This document shows, piece after piece, positions 5,074 through 8,891 of a stretch of DNA of 8,891 nucleotides; the stretch's first letter is position 1; each line of letters begins with the position of its first letter. A model generated the notes under the pieces. The model saw only the letters and a list, made by a program, of their open reading frames with translations, did not search any database and was not told the DNA's origin. This DNA is from JAJPJQ01 sp036407055 (lineage in GTDB: Bacteria > Desulfobacterota > Binatia > UBA9968): positions 1-8,891 of the forward strand of contig DASWZY010000515.1 of assembly GCA_036407055.1 (NCBI GenBank), given 5' to 3'. The translations under genes and the position numbers were made by a program.

Positions 5074-6150
5074 TGTGACGGCCGCGTCGCTGGTCACCGC
5101 CTCGACGGTTATCTTTTCATCGCCGTTAAGCGGCGCGGTATTCACCAGGTCCGAGCACGTATCGTCGGTGTCGGCGATCGTGCAGGTGATATCCGAGTCG
5201 CTGTTGTTAATCACCACGATGATCAGCACGGTTTGGCCGCTTCCCGGCGCATCGCTCAGAGCGACGCGGAGATTCGCGAGAACTCCGGGCGGTAGCGGAA
5301 TGCCGACCGGCGTACCGCTGCCGTTTCCGGGCGACATAGCCACCGCGGTATCCGGCTCTAGAACGTTGTCGCCGGTGCCGCCGGTCAAAATCGTCGTGTT
5401 AATACCGGTCGCGCCCGTCGCGCCGGTCGGACCCGTCGGGCCGGTCGCGCCCGTGTCACCAGTCGGACCGGTGGGACCCGTTGCGCCCGTGGCTCCAGTC
5501 GGGCCGGTCGGACCTGTAGCGCCGGTGGCACCCGTCGCGCCCGTCGCACCTGTGGGCCCGGTTGCTCCTGTTGGTCCGGTGGCGCCAGTCGGGCCCGTCG
5601 CACCAGTCGCTCCCGTCGCACCAGTCGGCCCCGTTGGTCCTGTCGGGCCACTGGCGCCCGTAGCTCCAGTTGCGCCGGTCGGACCCGTCGGACCCGTCGC
5701 GCCTGTGTCACCCGTCGGACCGGTGGGACCCGTCGCCCCCGTTGGTCCCGTCGCGCCGGTGGCCCCGGTTGCTCCCGTTGGTCCCGTGACGCCGGTGGGG
5801 CCTGTCGCACCCGTCGGTCCGGTCGGGCCGGTTGCGCCTGTGTCACCCGTCGGACCAGTGGGACCCGTTGCGCCCGTTGGTCCGGTCGGTCCGGTGACGC
5901 CCTGAGTTCCTTGTGATCCTGTCGGACCCTGCGGACCTGTCGAGCCTTGAGGTCCCGTGGGACCTGTCGGTCCGGTGAGGCCGAACGCGAGCGGTGTTTC
6001 GTTTTTCTTACAATTATCGGAGTCGTCATCCACGATCCTCACGTTGCCGTTCTTCGCTACGCATGCAATCAACGTTGCCGCGTCGGATCGCGGCGCCGCA
6101 TAAAACAGGCTCACCGCGAGCAAGACCGCCCATAAAGCTGCGCCCTTCAT
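5020..6150 (-). CDS. secreted collagen-like protein with Gly-X-Thr triplets
   Basis: The 376-residue product begins with a signal peptide (MKGAALWAVLLAVSLFYAAPRSDA, cleavage near 24). Next is a short N-terminal module with two cysteines (ATLIACVAKNGNVRIVDDDSDNCKKNETPLAF, about 25-56), a type often placed before collagen repeats in bacterial surface proteins. Residues about 57-248 hold roughly 64 uninterrupted Gly-X-Y triplets, mainly GPT and GAT, expected to form a collagen triple helix. The Thr-rich Y position suits glycosylation, as in Bacillus BclA. A globular C-terminal domain of about 128 residues (249-376) carries two cysteines (ITCTIADTDDTCSD) and probably drives trimerisation; this is inference. 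No LPXTG or membrane anchor is visible. ATG at 6150 is supported by GGGAGG 7 nt upstream. It is monocistronic, with its own terminator. Confidence 0.92.
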   Translation of the reverse strand: MKGAALWAVLLAVSLFYAAPRSDAATLIACVAKNGNVRIVDDDSDNCKKNETPLAFGLTGPTGPTGPQGSTGPQGPTGSQGTQGVTGPTGPTGATGPTGPTGDTGATGPTGPTGATGPTGVTGPTGATGATGATGPTGATGPTGPTGDTGATGPTGPTGATGATGASGPTGPTGPTGATGATGATGPTGATGPTGATGPTGATGATGATGATGPTGPTGATGATGPTGPTGDTGATGPTGPTGATGATGINTTILTGGTGDNVLEPDTAVAMSPGNGSGTPVGIPLPPGVLANLRVALSDAPGSGQTVLIIVVINNSDSDITCTIADTDDTCSDLVNTAPLNGDEKITVEAVTSDAAVTTKIAFSLGFTLAASPGN

Positions 6151-6313
6151 CCCAAAGCCTCCCGTTCTACTCGGCGCTCGAAGAGGGGAAGCGCCTACGC
6201 CTTAGAGGACAGAATTTTTTTTGCGGCAGTTTGCCTTATTACCTATGCGGCTGTCAAGTTAATTCTGATGGCGATGTCGCCATATGGCGTCTTTTGGGCA
6301 AGTTTTTACCTCT
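6151..6313. other. intergenic region with overlapping palindromes
   Basis: This AT-richer spacer separates divergent genes. It contains TGGCGATGTCGCCA (6269-6282) overlapping the perfect palindrome CGCCATATGGCG (6278-6289), a possible operator. On the minus strand a perfect TTGACA lies at 6257-6252, but the best -10 for the collagen-like gene, CAAACT 18 bp downstream, matches only 3/6. I see no gene. Confidence 0.4.
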
Positions 6314-6343
6314 GTAACATGGCAAGGTACTTATCTGTATAAT
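6314..6343 (+). promoter_or_regulatory. candidate promoter of the TM2-cupin operon
   Basis: A perfect -10 TATAAT (6338-6343) is preceded by GTAACA (6314-6319, 4/6 to TTGACA) at 18 bp spacing. Transcription would begin near 6350, giving a leader of about 180 nt before the TM2 gene. Confidence 0.45.
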
Positions 6344-6450
6344 TGGTATTACAAAATCGTAACTTCGGTAGCTGAGATGCCGAAATCAAGAATTAACTGG
6401 TAATTCGCTGATACGAATCGGCGCTATGATGATAACGAAAGGCGCTTTGA

Positions 6451-6488
6451 ATCGCTCTGCGATGTATTTTGAAATGATTTCAAGCGCC
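6451..6488 (+). promoter_or_regulatory. stem-loop in the TM2-cupin leader
   Basis: GGCGCTTTGAA (6451-6461) pairs with TTCAAGCGCC (6479-6488) with one bulged base, closing a 17-nt loop. A second palindrome, TTGAAATGATTTCAA (6469-6483), overlaps the 3' arm and could compete with it. No T-tract follows. It ends 44 nt before the TM2 start codon. Any regulatory role is inference. Confidence 0.35.
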
Positions 6489-6532
6489 GCGGCGGCGTTG
6501 ATTCCCGCGGCACCGGCATATAGGACGGAATC

Positions 6533-6883
6533 ATGGACGAAACGCCGCGAAAAGCCGCCGACGAGAAATTCTGCTCCGAGTGCGGCGCGATCATCAAAGC
6601 CAAGGCCGAGATCTGCCCCAAGTGCGGCGTGCGCCAACTACCGGCGCCGAACGCCTGGGCCGGCATCGCGCCCAACGGCAAGAGCAAGCTCGTCGCCGGG
6701 CTGCTCGCGCTCGTCCTCGGCGGCCTCGGCGTTCACAAGTTCTACCTCGGACAAATCGGCTGGGGCGTCCTCTACGCTATTTTCTTCTGGACGTTCATCC
6801 CCGCCGTCGTCGGCTTCATCGAGGGCATCATGCTGCTCGCCATGACGCAGGAAGAGTTCAACGAGAAGTACGGGAAGCTTTAG
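6533..6883 (+). CDS. zinc-ribbon TM2-domain membrane protein
   Basis: The 116-residue product joins an N-terminal zinc ribbon, Cys14/Cys17 (FCSECG) and Cys28/Cys31 (CPKCG), to a TM2 domain. The TM2 part spans about residues 50-104: KSKLVAGLLALVLGGLGVHKFYLGQ with the conserved GGLGxHKFYLG motif, a GWGVLY turn, then a second hydrophobic helix (IFFWTFIPAVVGFIEGIMLLAM). The short tail ends TQEEFNEKYGKL, typical for the family. It should sit in the inner membrane with both termini in the cytoplasm; TM2 proteins have no well-established biochemical function. The ATG lies 2 nt after GGAAT with a weak AGGA further upstream, so the ribosome site is poor, but family length supports this start. The stop codon TAG is part of the AGGAGG ribosome site of the next gene, so the two form an operon. 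Confidence 0.9.
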   Translation: MDETPRKAADEKFCSECGAIIKAKAEICPKCGVRQLPAPNAWAGIAPNGKSKLVAGLLALVLGGLGVHKFYLGQIGWGVLYAIFFWTFIPAVVGFIEGIMLLAMTQEEFNEKYGKL

Positions 6884-6891
6884 GAGGATAA

Positions 6892-7371
6892 ATGTCCCGG
6901 GAAACGAGACCGGTCGCCATCCGCGCGGCCGACGCGCCGCCGCGCGCCAAGCCCTCGGCCTACCCCGAGCCGTTCGCCGCGCGCATGGCGGGGAGAGAAA
7001 AGCGCCCGCTCGGCGACCTGTTCGGCCTCGCCAACTTCGGCGTCAATCTCACGCGCCTCGCGCCCAAGGCGGCCTCGGCGCTGCGCCACGCGCATACGCG
7101 GCAGGACGAGTTCATCTACATCGTCGAGGGGCGCCCGACGCTGCACACCGACGAAGGCCGCACGGTCCTGTCGCCGGGCATGTGCGCCGGCTTCCAGGCG
7201 GGTACCGGCAACGGCCACTGTCTTATCAACGAGACCGGCGAAGACGTCGTCTATCTCGAGATCGGCGACCGAACGCCCGGCGACGAAGGCAGCTACCCCG
7301 ACGACGACCTCAAGGCGCTGATGGTCGAAGGCAAGTGGAAGTTCGTGCGCAAGGACGGCTCGCCGTACTGA
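6892..7371 (+). CDS. cupin-domain protein
   Basis: The 159-residue protein carries one cupin_2 barrel. Motif 1 is complete (HAHTRQDEFIYIVEG): His66, His68 and Glu73, with Gly80 in place. Motif 2 is GTGNGHCLIN with His109 and Asn113; the usual Pro is Gly104. Four metal ligands are therefore present, so it should bind a divalent metal, but the substrate cannot be read from sequence. Family members of this type, with the GDRTPGDEGSYPDDDL segment (125-140) and a KWKFVRKDGSPY tail, are often annotated only as cupin proteins or as putative sugar or auxin-type binding proteins. The start is fixed by AGGAGG at 6882-6887, 4 nt before the ATG, overlapping the stop of the TM2 gene. The protein is cytoplasmic. 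Confidence 0.92.
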   Translation: MSRETRPVAIRAADAPPRAKPSAYPEPFAARMAGREKRPLGDLFGLANFGVNLTRLAPKAASALRHAHTRQDEFIYIVEGRPTLHTDEGRTVLSPGMCAGFQAGTGNGHCLINETGEDVVYLEIGDRTPGDEGSYPDDDLKALMVEGKWKFVRKDGSPY

Positions 7372-7660
7372 GCGCGCATAGGCTCCGTTCGTCCTGCCCC
7401 GCCGCATCACACGCAGGGAGAAAGTCGCTCGGTGAACTGAGCTTCTATAGCTCAGTAACGTTTCGAATTCTCCAAATATGGAAGTTCGCCGAAAAGCATT
7501 TCGGGCCGTTATTGAATTCTCAATAACCCTGAGCCATCGAATTTTTAAATGACACGATAAAAGAATTTGATGGCCCCCGGCTCCGCCGATTCGACGGCGG
7601 CGCGCGAGCAAAAGCATAAAAGACGCCGCCGTTCCCCCGCTCTATCTTATTCACCCGCGT
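7372..7660. other. non-coding spacer with several small palindromes
   Basis: No gene is supported in this stretch, which is partly AT-rich. It holds ACTGAGCT/AGCTCAGT (7436-7456, 8-bp stem, 5-nt loop), GTTATTGA/TCAATAAC around ATTC (7508-7527, perfect 8-bp arms), and CCGCCG/CGGCGG near 7580-7600. None has a following T-tract that would make a standard terminator. They may be operators or end structures for the cupin transcript. Confidence 0.45.
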
Positions 7661-7661
7661 C

Positions 7662-7670
7662 TGCTATACT
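7662..7670 (+). promoter_or_regulatory. extended -10 promoter for the CarD-like operon
   Basis: TGC followed by TATACT (-10 at 7665-7670, 5/6) is a TGn extended -10 element. No good -35 lies 16-18 bp upstream, which extended -10 promoters tolerate. Transcription would start at about 7675-7678, exactly at the beginning of the structured leader. Confidence 0.55.
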
Positions 7671-7675
7671 TAAAA

Positions 7676-7769
7676 GCGACTGGCGCCCACAGGACAGGGC
7701 GAACGCCCGGCTGCCGACCGCCGGGCACTGCGGAGGCGGTTCGCTCGTCCAGCGGGCAACCGCCTTTTT
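7676..7769 (+). promoter_or_regulatory. structured leader with attenuator, tentatively ZTP-riboswitch-like
   Basis: The leader of the CarD-like operon folds into an upstream element and a terminator. The upstream element contains GACTGGCG (7678-7685) and a stem GCCCGGC (7705-7711) / GCCGGGC (7720-7726) whose loop region carries CCGACC. GGCG (7682-7685) could pair with CGCC (7719-7722) as a pseudoknot. ACCGCC (7717-7722) can also pair with GGCGGT (7735-7740), the 5' arm of the terminator, so terminator and antiterminator exclude each other. GACTGGCG and CCGACCGCC-GGGCA recall conserved parts of the ZTP (pfl) riboswitch, which senses the purine intermediate ZMP/ZTP. However, the P1 stem and the GGGAGC segment of that class are not visible. 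I am fairly sure of an attenuator-like leader and unsure of the ligand. Confidence 0.5.
7733..7769 (+). terminator. intrinsic terminator or attenuator before the CarD-like gene
   Basis: AGGCGGTT (7734-7741) pairs with AACCGCCT (7758-7765). An inner stem CGCT/AGCG (7742-7745 with 7751-7754) stacks inside, and T5 (7765-7769) follows, with a second T5 at 7773-7777. It lies between the promoter and the ATG at 7808, so it must be bypassed for the downstream genes to be expressed. Confidence 0.8.
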
Positions 7770-7807
7770 GTCTTTTTGGGGCGGGCGCGTTCGAAGGAAA
7801 CTCCAAA

Positions 7808-8326
7808 ATGCAGCTCAGCGAGGGAACTAAAATCAGCTATCCTCGTCAGGGTCCTTGTCTCATCGGACCGGTCGTCAGCAAAGTGGTCGGCGGCGAGCGC
7901 GTCAAGTTTCACCACTTGATTCCGCTCGGTGACGGCGGCCCGGAATTCTTTGTGCCGTTCGGCCGGGCGCCCGCCGCGGGCGTGCGGCGCCTGCTGGCGA
8001 AATCCGAGATCCCCGAAGTGCTCGATCGTCTGGCTCAGCCGCCGCGGCCGGCGGTCAACGGGAGACTGCGCGCGCACGATCACTTGAGACTTTTCGCCTC
8101 CGGCGCGGCGCTCGACCTAGCCGACCTCATCGCGCTGCTTACGGATATCGGCAGCATCAACCGTTTCAACGGCGACGGCCTGCTCGAAAAGGCGCGCCGC
8201 CTGCTGGCGCGCGAGATAGCCGAAGTTCTCGGCGAGAGCGAGAGCGACGCCGAGGCGAGCATCGACGAGGCGCTGGCGGCGGGCGGCAGAGACCGTGCGC
8301 GGCCAAAAGCGCGGAGCGGCGTATGA
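7808..8326 (+). CDS. CarD-family transcriptional regulator
   Basis: The 172-residue protein matches CarD/CdnL-family regulators, which bind the RNA polymerase beta subunit and stabilise open promoter complexes, notably at rRNA promoters. The N-terminal Tudor-like RNAP-interacting domain covers about residues 1-65 (LSEGTKISYPRQGPCLIGPVV with the family's YPxxG core, ending in a PFGRAPAAGVRRLL segment). The helical DNA-contacting domain follows, with LRLFASGAALDLADLIALLTDI (about 93-114) and LLEKARRLLAREIAEVLGESESDAEASIDEAL (about 125-156), close to the C-terminal half of mycobacterial CarD. The conserved Trp that wedges at the -10 fork (NW in mycobacterial CarD) appears to be Gly here (VNG, about residue 85). 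The ATG is set by AAGGA at 7794-7798. An attenuator-like leader precedes it, and its TGA overlaps the next ATG. Confidence 0.85.
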   Translation: MQLSEGTKISYPRQGPCLIGPVVSKVVGGERVKFHHLIPLGDGGPEFFVPFGRAPAAGVRRLLAKSEIPEVLDRLAQPPRPAVNGRLRAHDHLRLFASGAALDLADLIALLTDIGSINRFNGDGLLEKARRLLAREIAEVLGESESDAEASIDEALAAGGRDRARPKARSGV

Positions 8327-8766
8327 AGCGGCGGCGCGGTAGACCGCGGACAAGAGACGCCGCCGCGCGCGGGCATTCTCATTCGTGGCTGAAGCCGCTC
8401 AAGGCGCGCCCGCCGGCGCCGTTTTTCGATTCCGGGCAGAGCGCGCTGGATTGTCCGGAGACGGCGCTCCTCTGCGCCGTTCTCGAAGACGCCTTCGCGT
8501 GCCTCGACGATGCGGCTCACCCGGAGCTCAGGGCGGAGGCGCGGCGCTGGTTTTTTAGCGCATCGCGACGCGTCTTCTCGTTTCTGGCGCTCTGCGACTC
8601 TCTCGATCTCGACGGTGAACAGATACGCGCCGCCGTCACGGTCCGCGGCAAGGCGCGCCGCCACGCCGCGGCGGGAAAGAAAAGAAAAAATGCGCCGGCG
8701 CCGGCTGCGCTGTCGATAAAAATTTTTGGCGGCGACGGCGCGCCGCGGCCGCTTGCGCGAAAGTGA
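8323..8766 (+). CDS. small basic protein with AT-hook-like N-terminus
   Basis: The 147-residue protein belongs to no family I can name. It starts MKRRRGRPRTRD; residues 5-8 (RGRP) flanked by Arg match an AT-hook core, which binds the minor groove of AT-rich DNA. The middle (CPETALLCAVLEDAFACL, about 44-61) and RRWFFSASRRVFSFLALCDSLDLDGEQIRAAV (about 75-106) resemble conserved small uncharacterised bacterial proteins with a W-x-F ... FSF-xx-(L/V)C-xx-L-x-(L/I)D-xx-x-(I/L)R pattern. The tail is Lys/Arg-rich and Ala/Pro-rich (GKARRHAAAGKKRKNAPAPAAL). The start codon overlaps the stop of the CarD-like gene (ATGA), so the two are translationally coupled and likely act together. In Myxococcus CarD, AT-hooks are fused to a CarD-type domain; here they would be on separate chains. 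DNA binding is inference. Confidence 0.72.
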   Translation: MKRRRGRPRTRDAAARGHSHSWLKPLKARPPAPFFDSGQSALDCPETALLCAVLEDAFACLDDAAHPELRAEARRWFFSASRRVFSFLALCDSLDLDGEQIRAAVTVRGKARRHAAAGKKRKNAPAPAALSIKIFGGDGAPRPLARK

Positions 8767-8788
8767 GATGAAATTTTTTCGCCGGCCG

Positions 8789-8817
8789 TTGACAACGCGG
8801 GCGAAAGCCCGTACCCT
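8789..8817 (+). promoter_or_regulatory. promoter at the right edge of the window
   Basis: A perfect -35 TTGACA (8789-8794) lies 17 bp before TACCCT (8812-8817, 3/6). The spacer holds a small hairpin, CGGGC-GAAA-GCCCG (8798-8811 region), which may be coincidental. It begins 22 bp after the stop of the AT-hook gene and points at whatever lies beyond the window. Confidence 0.5.
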
Positions 8818-8830
8818 AAATTGTCCACTT

Positions 8831-8873
8831 CAGTAAAAGGCCTCCTGAAACGGGATCTACTGGAACGAGGCCT
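8831..8873 (+). ncRNA. pseudoknot-capable RNA or leader, cut by the window end
   Basis: Just downstream of the promoter, CAGTA (8831-8835) can pair with TACTG (8858-8862), while AGGCCTC (8838-8844) can pair with GAGGCCT (8867-8873). The two stems interleave, which is the arrangement of an H-type pseudoknot. No start codon with a ribosome site is seen before position 8891. It could be the 5' part of a small RNA or a structured leader. Confidence 0.35.
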
Positions 8874-8891
8874 CGTCCGTCTCTCCCTTGC

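Noticed and set aside
4754..5295. Several overlapping plus-strand open frames of 60-140 codons
   Set aside because: They cross the terminator and the 3' end of the collagen-like gene, lack ribosome sites and family features, and look like chance frames in GC-rich DNA.
5075..5905. Long plus-strand open frame encoding PVGPVAPV-type repeats
   Set aside because: It is the antisense of the collagen Gly-X-Thr codons; its periodicity follows from the real gene, which has a signal peptide, ribosome site and terminator on the minus strand.
5400..5985. Regular 9- and 45-bp repetition that could be taken for a CRISPR or satellite array
   Set aside because: The repeats are contiguous, codon-phased and without unique spacers; they encode collagen triplets.
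7676..7730. Leader considered as a tRNA, SRP RNA or guanidine/c-di-GMP riboswitch
   Set aside because: It has no cloverleaf or T-loop, no SRP tetraloop domain, and none of the signature segments of those riboswitches; only the ZTP comparison gave partial matches.
7670..8083. Minus-strand open frame over the leader and CarD-like gene
   Set aside because: It is antisense to a recognisable CarD-like protein and to a structured leader; no ribosome site is seen.

Overview
This is a GC-rich bacterial chromosomal window of about 8.9 kb. It carries eleven supportable protein genes, no rRNA, no tRNA that I recognise and no CRISPR array. Codons end mostly in G or C, Shine-Dalgarno sites are of the AGGAG type, and the mix of genes suggests an uncultured or environmental lineage, perhaps near the deltaproteobacterial, acidobacterial or Binatota-like groups. 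That placement is a guess: the window has no marker gene. The mix is a CarD-family RNA polymerase regulator, a YhcC-type radical SAM protein, a MESH1-like HD hydrolase, a TM2/zinc-ribbon protein and a secreted collagen-like protein.

Layout. 32-397 (+) is a small secreted protein whose stop overlaps, in a shared CTAG, the stop of a converging minus-strand pair: 1293-2288 (radical SAM, TIGR01212/YhcC type) and 394-1296 (HtrA-like protease fold plus PDZ). These two are joined by a GTGA overlap. The HtrA-like protein has lost all three catalytic residues. 2341-2471 holds two REP-like palindromes. 2508-3047 (+) is a MESH1/SpoT-like HD protein whose HD dyad reads His-Gly, with a promoter placed for a leaderless mRNA. 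3145-3690 (-) is an orphan phage terminase small-subunit-like HTH protein with three tandem 10-bp repeats upstream of its promoter. Between it and a small zinc-ribbon gene (3996-4214, +) lies a stem-loop plus intrinsic terminator that may mark a small RNA.

4223-4642 (-) is a short secreted P/Y/G-rich protein. 5020-6150 (-) is a secreted collagen-like protein with about 64 uninterrupted Gly-X-Y triplets, an intrinsic terminator, and a stray second copy of its C-terminal coding motif past the stop. 6533-7371 (+) is a two-gene operon (zinc ribbon-TM2, then cupin) behind a candidate TATAAT promoter. 7372-7660 is non-coding and rich in small palindromes.

The most interesting block is 7662-8766 (+). 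An extended -10 promoter drives a structured leader of about 95 nt that ends in an intrinsic terminator and offers a competing antiterminator pairing. It is followed by a CarD-like gene that overlaps by ATGA a gene for a small protein with an AT-hook-like N-terminus. Two short leader segments resemble the ZTP (pfl) riboswitch, but its P1 stem and GGGAGC segment are not visible, so that identity is tentative. A further promoter (8789-8817) and a pseudoknot-capable RNA start at the right edge and run out of the window.

Functionally, the window mixes stress and transcription control (HD hydrolase, CarD pair) with envelope and secreted proteins (32-397, the 139-residue protein, collagen-like, TM2). 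I see no single pathway tying them together.
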